DNA of 42,087 bases from a virus. Location of the stretch: the IMG/VR virus record IMGVR_UViG_3300023184_000242, positions 1 to 42,087 of that record; one strand, given 5' to 3'. Below the pieces are notes generated by a model, which saw nothing but the letters and a program-made list of their open reading frames with translations, was not told the origin of the DNA and did not search any database. Shown piece by piece: positions 1 to 5,854 of this stretch (position 1 is the first letter of the stretch; every line of letters starts with the position of its first letter). The position numbers and the translations under genes were made by a program.

Positions 1-368
1 TTATAGTCTCCAACTGGTATTAAAAAGTATTCTGCACCAAACAATCCATGTCGATTAGAATTATAAGAGGCATATACAATGTGTTCAATTTTAAACTTGT
101 CAACTAACTCTTTAAATAACTTTCCTAAATCTTTATCATACACTGAAGATTTAGAATTTACAGCAGATCCTATTCTACCTTTATTCCATGGACCTGATGT
201 TACCTTTGCAGCTCCCATTCTAATGCCTCCTGACTCTCTGACTAACATAGACTTACTTCCTAGTTTTTTAATGTGAGGTAAAGCTTCTGTTAATGTGTCT
301 AGTACACTTGAACTTTCAATAATGTCCTCTAATAGTATGTCTTTTAATATGTCTTTAAGTTTAATCAT
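1..368 (-). CDS. Putative packaged phage protein with capsid-targeting-like N-terminus (partial, runs off left edge)
   Basis: Reading the minus strand from the ATG at 368 gives an open frame of 122 codons to the window edge with no stop, so the C-terminus is missing. The N-terminus MIKLKDILKDILLE is a short amphipathic helix ending in Leu-Leu-Glu at residues 12-14, followed by Asp. This matches the capsid-targeting-like leaders at 39795, 40747, 41064 and 41486. The rest contains a Gly-rich stretch around residues 42-65 (ESGGIRMGAAKVTSGPWNKG) and ends near NRHGLFGAEYFLIPVGDY; I do not recognise the domain. Its start overlaps the stop of the upstream gene (361-624) by 8 nt (ATGATTAA), so the two are translationally coupled. 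Packaging into the virion is inferred from the leader only. Confidence 0.75.
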   Translation of the reverse strand, partial: MIKLKDILKDILLEDIIESSSVLDTLTEALPHIKKLGSKSMLVRESGGIRMGAAKVTSGPWNKGRIGSAVNSKSSVYDKDLGKLFKELVDKFKIEHIVYASYNSNRHGLFGAEYFLIPVGDY

Positions 369-624
369 TTTCTTCTTCTTTAACAGCTTCTACTATGTCT
401 TTTTTAGCTTTAGTAAATTTGTCTACTGACGATAATCCTAAACATCCAAATGCCAACAGTGCAACTGCGTTAACTACTGCATCTGATGGTTTAATGTCAC
501 CATGAGAACAACAATTAATAAATAAGGATGCACATAGTGACAGTGAACATACTATGCCTACAAATCTTTTTGACGATGGACATCCTGTTTCATCTTTAAA
601 CAATCCTCCTATCCAACTTTTCAT
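361..624 (-). CDS. Small membrane protein, holin-like
   Basis: This 87-aa protein has two hydrophobic segments (about residues 21-38 and 48-64), a short N-terminal stretch with KDETGCPSSKRFVG, and a charged C-terminus ending KEEEND. The 'KDxxGxPSSKR' start followed by a membrane segment is familiar from small phage membrane proteins often listed as holin-like; this is recall, not a search. Size and topology fit a class II holin or a late inner-membrane protein. It is the first gene of a minus-strand late unit: a TATTTATAA motif ends 3 nt before its ATG, and it overlaps the next gene by 8 nt. A role in lysis would pair with the amidase at 34716, which lies far away on the other strand, so a non-lysis membrane role remains possible. 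Confidence 0.6.
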   Translation of the reverse strand: MKSWIGGLFKDETGCPSSKRFVGIVCSLSLCASLFINCCSHGDIKPSDAVVNAVALLAFGCLGLSSVDKFTKAKKDIVEAVKEEEND

Positions 625-627
625 TTA

Positions 628-636
628 TTATAAATA
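628..636 (-). promoter_or_regulatory. Candidate late promoter motif TATTTATAA
   Basis: On the minus strand the 9-mer TATTTATAA ends 3 nt before the ATG at 624. The same 9-mer precedes plus-strand first genes at 1587, 2962, 5855, 9409, 19993, 30259, 33976 and 40364. Finding it on the minus strand in front of a minus-strand gene supports that it is directional and functional. Confidence 0.5.
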
Positions 637-682
637 TATTAAGCTTGTTAATTGATAAAATGATATATATATTAAGTTAAGA

Positions 683-756
683 GTCTTTGTAGCTCAACTG
701 GATAGAGCACATGTTTTCTAAACCTGCGGTTTTGTGTTCGAGTCACAACAGAGACA
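683..756 (+). tRNA. tRNA-Arg (anticodon TCT)
   Basis: A cloverleaf can be drawn by hand: acceptor GTCTTTG (683-689) pairs with CAGAGAC (749-755) with one G-T pair; D stem GCTC/GAGC; anticodon stem CATGT/ACCTG with one mismatch and loop TTTCTAA (anticodon TCT); T stem TTGTG/CACAA with loop TTCGAGT. The discriminator is A756 and no CCA is encoded. It would read AGA/AGG, the arginine codons that dominate this AT-rich genome. Confidence 0.9.
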
Positions 757-770
757 CAGTATATATGTAT

Positions 771-845
771 GGTCGGTTCGTCTAGCTGGTCTAGGACATT
801 AGATTTTCATTCTAAAGATCACGGGTTCGAATCCCGTACCGACTA
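771..845 (+). tRNA. tRNA-Glu (anticodon TTC)
   Basis: The acceptor GGTCGGT (771-777) pairs with ACCGACT (838-844). The anticodon stem TTAGA/TCTAA closes the loop TTTTCAT, giving anticodon TTC. The T arm is CGGG-TTCGAAT-CCCG. No CCA is encoded; the 3' trailer ACTACTAAA is shared with the tRNA-like element at 1032-1102. Confidence 0.92.
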
Positions 846-881
846 CTAAAAGTAGAAACAACGCGTCCCCAGTTTCTTGTT
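846..881 (+). repeat. Hairpin-forming direct repeat, copy 1
   Basis: The unit starts with CTAAAAGTAGAAACAAC and ends with GTTTCTTGTT, with a variable centre. AGAAAC and GTTTCT can pair into a 6-bp stem. It begins directly at the 3' end of tRNA-Glu. The second copy is at 914-948. Their role is unknown; a structured RNA or a tRNA-processing element is possible. Confidence 0.55.
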
Positions 882-913
882 GACCATGCACAGTCAAAGG
901 ATTTATAAGGATG

Positions 914-948
914 CTAAAAGTAGAAACAACATCTCTGAGTTTCTTGTT
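914..948 (+). repeat. Hairpin-forming direct repeat, copy 2
   Basis: This copy repeats the 17-nt CTAAAAGTAGAAACAAC start and the GTTTCTTGTT end of 846-881, again with a different loop (ATCTCTGA against GCGTCCCCA), so the stem is conserved and the loop varies. Both copies are followed by a TGCA-containing stretch (CCATGCACAG and CCGTGCATAG). The stretch 949-1031 up to the tRNA-like element holds no gene or other feature I can support. Confidence 0.55.
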
Positions 949-1031
949 CCGTGCATAGGGAAGGAGTTAAAGGGGAGTGAGATTGGGTGACGTTTGTCTT
1001 TTGTAACTCAACAATAAATAGAAAAAGGCGG

Positions 1032-1102
1032 AGTCAGGTGGTGAAACGGTAAACACAAAGGGCGTTGCTCTAAATATGCAGGTTCGAATCCTGTCCCGAC
1101 TA
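1032..1102 (+). tRNA. tRNA-like element with aberrant anticodon arm
   Basis: The acceptor AGTCAGG (1032-1038) pairs with CCCGACT (1095-1101) with one A-C mismatch. The D arm is GTG-AAACGGTAAA-CAC with the conserved GG, and the T arm is GCAGG-TTCGAAT-CCTGT. The tRNA elbow is therefore intact. Between the D and T arms lie only 21 nt, and they do not form a 5-bp stem with a 7-nt loop. They form instead a tight hairpin AGGGC-GTT-GCTCT (1059-1071), so no anticodon can be assigned. It may be a degenerate tRNA or a tRNA mimic. Confidence 0.45.
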
Positions 1103-1104
1103 CT

Positions 1105-1120
1105 AAAGTGTAGGTTCTTT
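1105..1120 (+). repeat. Inverted repeat, left arm (16 bp)
   Basis: AAAGTGTAGGTTCTTT here is the exact reverse complement of AAAGAACCTACACTTT at 1533-1548. The two arms flank the coiled-coil membrane protein gene at 1145-1519. The left arm starts 3 nt after the tRNA-like element. Confidence 0.7.
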
Positions 1121-1144
1121 GACATAAAAAACAAAATAAACAAT

Positions 1145-1519
1145 ATGGAAATATTATCATTTACTTTTGGAATACTTACGATGGTTGCTATTATTATAGT
1201 AGTGGCTGCTGTTGTTGGTGTTGTGAAGGTAGTAAAACAGCAAGAACAATTAGAACAATTACAAAAAGACATTGAATGGATCAATAATCGATTTGATAAT
1301 GAACGACGTGATTTAGAAACTCTAATCAACAATGTTGAAACTTCAACAGATGGACGATTTGATCAAATTGAACGTCACATTAGTGAAATAGCAGATAACA
1401 TCAATCAAAGAATTAATAAGGAGAATGAGCAAATTTATCGTAACATACATGATACTCATTCATATATCGATTCCCGAATTGACAAATTAGAAGCAAAAAA
1501 ACAATTAATTAAAGGATAA
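1145..1519 (+). CDS. Membrane-anchored coiled-coil protein
   Basis: I chose the ATG at 1145 (MEILSFTFG...) over an in-frame ATG at 1076, because that one lies inside the tRNA-like element. The 124-aa product has one N-terminal membrane segment (about residues 8-28, rich in Val, Ile and Ala) followed by a long heptad-rich coiled coil to the C-terminus, with many Gln, Glu and Asn. There is no signal-peptide cleavage site, so it is probably an anchored protein with a cytoplasmic or periplasmic rod. The gene is bracketed by a perfect 16-bp inverted repeat, which none of its neighbours has. Its function is not recognised; spanin-like or superinfection roles would both fit the shape. Confidence 0.75.
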   Translation: MEILSFTFGILTMVAIIIVVAAVVGVVKVVKQQEQLEQLQKDIEWINNRFDNERRDLETLINNVETSTDGRFDQIERHISEIADNINQRINKENEQIYRNIHDTHSYIDSRIDKLEAKKQLIKG

Positions 1520-1532
1520 ATTAAACCCGTTA

Positions 1533-1548
1533 AAAGAACCTACACTTT
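1533..1548 (+). repeat. Inverted repeat, right arm (16 bp)
   Basis: AAAGAACCTACACTTT is the exact reverse complement of 1105-1120. It lies 13 nt after the stop of the enclosed gene and 14 nt before a TATTTATAA motif. It is too far from its partner for a terminator hairpin, so an RNA long-range pairing or a boundary of an inserted cassette are the options. Confidence 0.7.
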
Positions 1549-1562
1549 TTAAAATTTCTACA

Positions 1563-1571
1563 TATTTATAA
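1563..1571 (+). promoter_or_regulatory. Candidate late promoter motif TATTTATAA
   Basis: The 9-mer lies 15 nt upstream of the ATG at 1587, the first gene after the inverted-repeat cassette. See the 628-636 entry for the series. Confidence 0.5.
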
Positions 1572-1586
1572 TAAAATTAAAACAAC

Positions 1587-1958
1587 ATGAAAAAATCACA
1601 ACTACGTCAAATTATCAGAGAAGAAATTTCTAAAGCTATCAATGAAAATCCCTTAAATATTGATGAAGGAGCTCCAAATTTACTAAGAATGGCTGGAGAA
1701 TTTTTTAGCATTCCTGGTGTTTACAGCGATAAAACTAAAATGAATTTAAAAGATTTAGAAGCTAAAATGGAAGAAATGGGATTTGCAAGAGGTGGTGCAA
1801 TATGGAATGCTATTTTAGATAAAGCAGTAGAATATGGTTTTAAAGGAGAAGTTGGAATGACTGGCAAAATGGCAACATTCACAGGAGAAAAAAGTGCAGC
1901 GCAAAAAATTGGCGCAACAGCAGCGGGTGTCACTAGTACACGTAGAAAAGCTGAGTAA
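1587..1958 (+). CDS. Putative packaged protein with capsid-targeting-like leader
   Basis: The 123-aa product starts MKKSQLRQIIREEI and continues SKAINE (residues 15-20), an amphipathic helix ending Ile-Asn-Glu with Asn next. The leader is the same type as at 12043 and at residue 145 of the protein at 32160, and the similarity extends to the DNA (TACGTCAAATTAT then AGAGAAGAAAT). By analogy with T4 internal proteins, cleavage after Glu20 would leave a 103-aa mature protein. The body contains a helical segment around 51-85 and ends in a Gly/Ala/Thr-rich, basic tail (STRRKAE). I do not recognise a fold. It stands alone behind a TATTTATAA motif, so it is probably late. Confidence 0.75.
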   Translation: MKKSQLRQIIREEISKAINENPLNIDEGAPNLLRMAGEFFSIPGVYSDKTKMNLKDLEAKMEEMGFARGGAIWNAILDKAVEYGFKGEVGMTGKMATFTGEKSAAQKIGATAAGVTSTRRKAE

Positions 1959-2021
1959 TATTAACAGTTAGGCTTCCAAGATCCTTTAACATATATTTAA
2001 TCATAATTAAAAATAAAGGTT

Positions 2022-2432
2022 ATGATGATTTACAAAATTGAACGATTTAAAGAATTAGAAGTAGGTTTTCCATTTGCTCGTTTTACCGATGATGAATGGG
2101 GCAAAATTGATGACTTAGAAAAAACCGGAATTGATTTAGAAGAAACTTCATGTATTTCAATTGGAATGTACACACACGCATACATTGATTGTCTAACTAA
2201 ATTATTCTCAAAATACGATATTCCACTTAAGGTTACAGACGTTACAGCTCAATATACCCATACTCAATCTACATTTGATGAATTTACTAATAAATATATT
2301 TCCCAATTAGATAAAATAGAAGAATTTATGTTAGCGAATACATCAGTAGATGATGTGTTAGATAAAATTAATGGATTTGGAATTGAATCACTTAATAAAA
2401 TTGACAAACAAATTTTAGAAAGTATTAATTAA
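2022..2432 (+). CDS. Hypothetical protein, acidic
   Basis: This 136-aa protein begins MMIYKIERFKELEVGFPFAR; the second Met (2025) is an equally good start because the codons are adjacent. It is acidic, with no membrane segment and no motif I recognise. The C-terminal half is predicted helical from its heptad-like Leu/Ile spacing (about residues 90-135). The gene follows the 17-nt leader AATTAAAAATAAAGGTT, which is repeated exactly before the next gene at 2444, and a close variant precedes 3967. The three genes are therefore likely expressed in the same way, possibly early or middle rather than late because the TATTTATAA motif is missing. Confidence 0.7.
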   Translation: MMIYKIERFKELEVGFPFARFTDDEWGKIDDLEKTGIDLEETSCISIGMYTHAYIDCLTKLFSKYDIPLKVTDVTAQYTHTQSTFDEFTNKYISQLDKIEEFMLANTSVDDVLDKINGFGIESLNKIDKQILESIN

Positions 2433-2443
2433 AAATAAAGGTT

Positions 2444-2923
2444 ATGGAAAAACGATTTAAACCCCTTAAACGGATTACTATTCCTGAGTCAGATGTTTAC
2501 ATATCTGCTGATGAAGATTTTCAAAATAACTTTATTAGTTTTTATACGCTAGAAAAAATAGACAATGAATGGGATGATGTAAAATACTTTACTAAACGTA
2601 CTAAAAAGCCTATTCCTAGTTTTGGAGAGGGTAAAGAAATTATTTACGTTATGTCTAATCCATCAATGCCTAACTTAATTAAAATAGGATACACTGGTAA
2701 AGAAATAGAAATAAGACGTTCTATTTTGTCTAAACCAACAGGTGTTCCCACCCCATTTAAAATTGAATATTTTTATAAACTACAAGGAAGGGGAATGGAA
2801 CTAGAAAGAGAAATACATAAATATTTAAAAGAATATAGACTCAACAATGACCGTGAATTTTTTGAGTTAACATTAAAACAAGCTATAGACGCAATAAACT
2901 TTATTGGAAAAAATTACACTTAA
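2444..2923 (+). CDS. T5orf172/MUG113-type GIY-YIG superfamily protein
   Basis: The core of this 159-aa protein (about residues 64-150) reads IIYVMSNPSMPNLIKIGYTG, then an Arg-rich helix, then TGVPTPFKIEYF, an ELEREIHKYL helix and REFFEL. This order is that of the T5orf172 (MUG113) family, a branch of the GIY-YIG nuclease superfamily. The Tyr of 'IYVM', the 'IGYT' strand, the Arg in the following helix and the Glu of the IH helix are the expected active-site positions. About 60 N-terminal residues are unassigned. Such proteins are common single genes in phages; their targets are generally unknown. The leader is the same as at 2022. Confidence 0.8.
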   Translation: MEKRFKPLKRITIPESDVYISADEDFQNNFISFYTLEKIDNEWDDVKYFTKRTKKPIPSFGEGKEIIYVMSNPSMPNLIKIGYTGKEIEIRRSILSKPTGVPTPFKIEYFYKLQGRGMELEREIHKYLKEYRLNNDREFFELTLKQAIDAINFIGKNYT

Positions 2924-2950
2924 ACTTGCTGATTTAAAAATAAATCATTA

Positions 2951-2959
2951 TATTTATAA
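2951..2959 (+). promoter_or_regulatory. Candidate late promoter motif TATTTATAA, near-leaderless
   Basis: The 9-mer ends only 2 nt before the ATG of the lipoprotein gene at 2962. If it acts as a -10 element, the transcript would begin at or inside the start codon region. Confidence 0.45.
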
Positions 2960-2961
2960 CT

Positions 2962-3126
2962 ATGAAACAAATACTTTTTACATTAACATTAGCCCTCGCA
3001 GTTATCTCTTGCGGAACAAAATCAACGAACACAGTAGTTGACACAGTTAAAACAGTTGATACCATAATCACAGTTGATTCTGTTAAAGTGGATTCCATTA
3101 AAATTGACACAACTGTCAAAAAATAA
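2962..3126 (+). CDS. Small phage lipoprotein with Val-Asp/Thr repeats
   Basis: This short gene codes for 54 aa. MKQILFTLTLALAVISCG is a lipoprotein signal peptide with Cys17 as the lipidation site; the short h-region and 'SCG' lipobox look like Bacteroidota lipoproteins. The mature part is a run of VDTVK/VDTII/VDSVK/VDSIK/IDTTVK units (about 5-6 residues each), suggesting an extended strand-forming tether. It is a single-gene unit with a TATTTATAA motif just before the ATG and a strong terminator after it. Phage lipoproteins of this size may act in superinfection exclusion (as T5 Llp does) or in lysis (Rz1-like); which applies here is not determined. Confidence 0.8.
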   Translation: MKQILFTLTLALAVISCGTKSTNTVVDTVKTVDTIITVDSVKVDSIKIDTTVKK

Positions 3127-3149
3127 ATTAAAATGGATTTAAAAAATTT

Positions 3150-3178
3150 GCTCTATATTAAATATAGAGCTTTTTTTA
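3150..3178 (+). terminator. Rho-independent terminator
   Basis: GCTCTATAT and ATATAGAGC form a perfect 9-bp stem around the loop TAA (3150-3170), followed by seven T. It sits 24 nt after the lipoprotein stop and closes that single-gene unit. Confidence 0.88.
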
Positions 3179-3203
3179 TTTTAAACTACCTTTATAAAAT
3201 ACA

Positions 3204-3212
3204 TATTTATCA
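3204..3212 (+). promoter_or_regulatory. Variant of the TATTTATAA motif (TATTTATCA)
   Basis: The motif has one change at position 8 and lies 46 nt upstream of the ATG at 3259. A 9-codon reading frame, ATG at 3221 to TAG at 3250 (MFNTLKNVF), lies between them and could be a leader peptide or chance. Confidence 0.3.
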
Positions 3213-3258
3213 TTAAATATATGTTTAACACTCTTAAAAACGTTTTTTAGCATTTTAT

Positions 3259-3690
3259 ATGTTGGATATTAATAATATATTAAATATATTTGACTCTACT
3301 GACAATAGTAAAGATGATGAGGTGTCGTCATTAATAGATTTTTCTGAACATCCGTTGTTTTGGATTGGTGGATATAATAAAATTGTAAATAATTACACTT
3401 TCTTTTTTCAATATTCTATTAAAAATTTTAAAGATATTTTAAAAGATGATGAAGATTTAGTAAATGTAGAAAATGCAACAAAACAAGTACTGTTCAATAA
3501 AGCCTGGGAGTATATACGAAATATAAATGTGTTTAATACATTTCATGTTGAATGTATAAAATTAAAGTCTAGTGATTCATTAATACAGACTTTAGATTTA
3601 GGCATAAAATTTTTTGAAGAAAAAGAAGAATTTGAAAAATGCGCATTATTAAAAAACATTCAAGATATAGCTAAAGGTTTTGTAATTTAA
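3259..3690 (+). CDS. Hypothetical protein
   Basis: The 143-aa product begins MLDINNILNIF and is acidic and largely helical in the C-terminal half. It contains an aromatic patch around residues 34-53 (HPLFWIGGYNKIVNNYTFFF). No membrane segment or known motif is visible, and I do not recognise the family. It lies alone between the terminator at 3150 and the small gene at 3761, with about 70 nt of AT-rich sequence and no clear hairpin after it. The reading frame is intact and its codon use matches its neighbours, so it is a real gene of unknown role. Confidence 0.65.
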   Translation: MLDINNILNIFDSTDNSKDDEVSSLIDFSEHPLFWIGGYNKIVNNYTFFFQYSIKNFKDILKDDEDLVNVENATKQVLFNKAWEYIRNINVFNTFHVECIKLKSSDSLIQTLDLGIKFFEEKEEFEKCALLKNIQDIAKGFVI

Positions 3691-3760
3691 ATTTGGCTGT
3701 TTAATTTTTACAATGTATATTAATACTACGGGAAAAAAAGAAACATAAATAAACAATAAT

Positions 3761-3946
3761 ATGAAATATAGAGATGCAATTTTGAAAAAATTAGACAATG
3801 TTGACTCAAGTTTAAACCGCCTAAATTTAACTTTAAATCAAGGTGACAGAGATGGATCTTACACAGTTATAGAAACCTTAAGAGAACAAATTGAACAAAT
3901 TAAAGGTTATATCGAAGCTGAAGGTATGACTGGAAACGAAGGATAA
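3761..3946 (+). CDS. Small helical hypothetical protein
   Basis: A 61-aa product, MKYRDAILKKLDNVDSSLNR..., with heptad-like Leu/Ile spacing over residues 5-53. This suggests a two-helix hairpin or a small coiled coil. The upstream stretch AACATAAATAAACAATAAT is A-rich without a Shine-Dalgarno. It sits 20 nt before the HD hydrolase gene in the same direction and may share its transcript. No function can be proposed. Confidence 0.6.
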   Translation: MKYRDAILKKLDNVDSSLNRLNLTLNQGDRDGSYTVIETLREQIEQIKGYIEAEGMTGNEG

Positions 3947-3966
3947 TTAATTTAAAAATAAAAGTT

Positions 3967-4752
3967 ATGAAGCTTACCGCTGAACAAATTCAAGACAACT
4001 GGATTAAGTTTGAAAAAACTATAACCTCTTACATTTCAGAGCCTAGACGCTCTAAATTGTTAGATTTCTATCAAAAACACAGTGAACGTTTTATGTTGAT
4101 GCCTGCGTCACATAAAAAAGAATACCATAATGCATTTCCAGGAGGATACATTGATCATGTTAACAGAGTAGTTGACTGTGCTTTAAAAGTAAATCAACTA
4201 TGGATTGAAATGGGAGTTAACTCTTCTACATATACAGAAGAAGAAGTTGTATTTTCAGCTTTAAATCATGATTTAGGAAAATTTGGAGATGAAAATAATG
4301 AATCTTACCTGCCACAAACTGATCAATGGCGTAAAGATAAATTAGGAGAAGATTATAAATTCAATGACAATTTAGAATATATGTCTGTTCCAGATCGTGG
4401 ACTGCATTTACTTATGTCTAATGACATTCCTTTTTCTAAAAATGAAATGTTAGCTATTAAATTACATGATGGGCTGTATGATGATTCTAATAAATCCTAC
4501 TTAATGAGTTGGAGACCAGAAACAAGACCACGTACTTCATTAATATTTATTGTTCATCAAGCTGACTTAATGGCTGCTCGAATTGAATTTGAACATGAGT
4601 GGTTGCCTAAATTTAAGAATAACTTGTCTACTGCAAATAAGGACATTATATTAACTCCGAAATTGAAAAAAACACCAACTAAAGTGAAGGCTTTAAGCAG
4701 CATTAAAAGTGAAGGTTTAAAAGGTGTAATGGATAATTTTTTTAAAGATTAA
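3967..4752 (+). CDS. HD-domain phosphohydrolase
   Basis: This 261-aa protein shows the ligands of an HD hydrolase in order: His64 (YIDHVNRV), His101-Asp102 (ALNHDLGKFGD) and Asp200 (IVHQADLMAAR). HD proteins of this type hydrolyse phosphomonoesters or phosphodiesters of nucleotides using a divalent metal. A role in nucleotide pools or in removing a host signalling nucleotide would both fit, but the substrate cannot be read from the sequence. The last ~45 residues are Lys/Ser/Thr-rich and probably flexible. It uses the A-rich leader TTAAAAATAAAAGTT close to that of 2022 and 2444, and it is followed by a long hairpin at 4774-4802. Confidence 0.85.
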   Translation: MKLTAEQIQDNWIKFEKTITSYISEPRRSKLLDFYQKHSERFMLMPASHKKEYHNAFPGGYIDHVNRVVDCALKVNQLWIEMGVNSSTYTEEEVVFSALNHDLGKFGDENNESYLPQTDQWRKDKLGEDYKFNDNLEYMSVPDRGLHLLMSNDIPFSKNEMLAIKLHDGLYDDSNKSYLMSWRPETRPRTSLIFIVHQADLMAARIEFEHEWLPKFKNNLSTANKDIILTPKLKKTPTKVKALSSIKSEGLKGVMDNFFKD

Positions 4753-4773
4753 ATAAAAATAAAAGTACTAAAT

Positions 4774-4802
4774 AAAGGTTGTGGTTTAAAGCCATGACCT
4801 TT
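4774..4802 (+). terminator. Terminator-like long hairpin
   Basis: A 13-bp stem with three-nt loop: AAAGGTTGTGGTT pairs (with several G-T pairs) with AGCCATGACCTTT, followed by TTATAATTTAATTT. It separates the HD gene from the membrane protein at 4829. The T-run is interrupted, so an attenuator or processing site is possible. Confidence 0.6.
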
Positions 4803-4828
4803 TATAATTTAATTTAAAACTTCAAATT

Positions 4829-5101
4829 ATGATAATAACAATTTTTATACTTACAATAATAATATTCATATCTGTTTACACTAACTATAATTTACTAGTG
4901 AAAAATGAAAAATATGAAGACATGGTTAAAAAATATGAAAAACACATCAGTGATGTTTCCAATGTTATTGAATTTTCAAACGCGAAACTAAAAGAAATAG
5001 ATGCTAGAGAAGCATTTAAAAGTGATGATGAAATAGGATGGTTTTTTGATCAAATAAAATATTTACAAACACAACTAGATGACTTTAAAATAAAAAAATA
5101 A
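4829..5101 (+). CDS. Membrane-anchored coiled-coil protein next to the late sigma gene
   Basis: The 90-aa product has an N-terminal hydrophobic segment (about residues 2-19) and then a charged coiled coil (25-60). It ends with DAREAFKSDDEIGWFFDQIK (59-78) and a short helical end. I recall a short phage protein with a similar 'DD(E/D)(I/V)G..F..IK' end close to late sigma genes in aquatic T4-like phages, but its function is not known. The stop is followed after one nt by the ATG of gp55 (5103), so the two are one transcript. A single membrane anchor with a coiled coil also resembles spanin subunits, but context argues against that. Confidence 0.7.
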   Translation: MIITIFILTIIIFISVYTNYNLLVKNEKYEDMVKKYEKHISDVSNVIEFSNAKLKEIDAREAFKSDDEIGWFFDQIKYLQTQLDDFKIKK

Positions 5102-5102
5102 T

Positions 5103-5819
5103 ATGAGAAAACCTAACCAAAAAAGATACTTTACTCAAGAAACACAGGATGCAATTGTGTTGTACAACAGTAGTATAGATCCTATTGAAAGAAGTAAAAT
5201 ATATGGTGAGCAAATTCACTATGCTTTTTTTAAACTTACCCAAAATATAATTCATACATTTAAATTTTACCATACAGAAGTAGAAAATATTGAAGATCTT
5301 CAACATGAAATTATTACATTTTTACTGTCTAAAATTCATTTGTTTGACGGAAATAAAGGAACAAAAGCATTTTCTTATTTTGGTACTATTGTTAAACGCT
5401 GGTTAATATTATATAATGAAAAAAACTATAAGAAAAAAGTAGTATCTGTTCCTATAATGTCTATAGAAGAAGATAATGGACATTCTTACACAATAGAAGA
5501 AAATAACTCGCCTAGTGATAAACTATCATCCAATGACAGATTATCTTTATTTATGGATTTATACACTGAACATTGTACTACAAATATTTACAAATTGTTT
5601 CCAAAAGAAAATGATGCTAAAGTGGCAGACGCCATTCTTGAACTGTTTAGACGGCGAGAGAATTTAAACATTTTCAATAAAAAGGCACTATACATATACA
5701 TTAAGGAAATTATAGACATCAAAACTCCAAAAATTACTAAAATAGCTGATAAATTATATAAAATATTTAAAAAAAGTTATGTCTTTTACTTAGAAAATGG
5801 ATATATAAAATTTCAATAA
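5103..5819 (+). CDS. 55: Late-transcription sigma factor, T4 gp55-like
   Basis: The 238-aa protein contains ENIEDLQHEIITFLLSKI (61-78), FDGNKG (81-86) and KAFSYFGTIVKRWLILY (88-104). This is the conserved sigma region 2-type core of T4 gp55-family factors, which direct host RNA polymerase to late promoters. The 'AFSYF.T...W' signature is the clearest part. Gp55 recognises only a -10-like element, TATAAATA in T4. The motif TATTTATAA found before late units in this window is the likely target here. The gene is larger than T4 gp55 (185 aa) because of a C-terminal extension (about 150-238) of unknown role. It lies just ahead of the baseplate operon. Confidence 0.85.
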   Translation: MRKPNQKRYFTQETQDAIVLYNSSIDPIERSKIYGEQIHYAFFKLTQNIIHTFKFYHTEVENIEDLQHEIITFLLSKIHLFDGNKGTKAFSYFGTIVKRWLILYNEKNYKKKVVSVPIMSIEEDNGHSYTIEENNSPSDKLSSNDRLSLFMDLYTEHCTTNIYKLFPKENDAKVADAILELFRRRENLNIFNKKALYIYIKEIIDIKTPKITKIADKLYKIFKKSYVFYLENGYIKFQ

Positions 5820-5825
5820 GTTCTA

Positions 5826-5834
5826 TATTTATAA
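5826..5834 (+). promoter_or_regulatory. Candidate late promoter motif TATTTATAA (baseplate operon)
   Basis: The 9-mer lies 20 nt upstream of the ATG at 5855, between the gp55 gene and the first baseplate-operon gene. It would start the long virion transcript. Confidence 0.55.
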
Positions 5835-5854
5835 CAAACACGCACAATTATACT

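Noticed and set aside
846-948. Possible CRISPR-like repeats
   Set aside because: Only two units exist, the repeat itself contains the variable centre as a hairpin loop, and no cas gene is present.
1076-1144. In-frame upstream ATG for the coiled-coil membrane protein
   Set aside because: It lies inside the T arm of the tRNA-like element, and the extra residues would precede the membrane segment without sense; 1145 is the better start.
967-1332. Open minus-strand frame of 121 codons
   Set aside because: It crosses the tRNA-like element and lies antisense to the coiled-coil gene; its composition (Ser/Thr/Ile/Phe runs) is that of a complementary shadow.
4774-4802. Riboswitch between the HD gene and 4829
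   Set aside because: The element is a single long hairpin without a multi-helix core, so a terminator or attenuator is the simpler reading.
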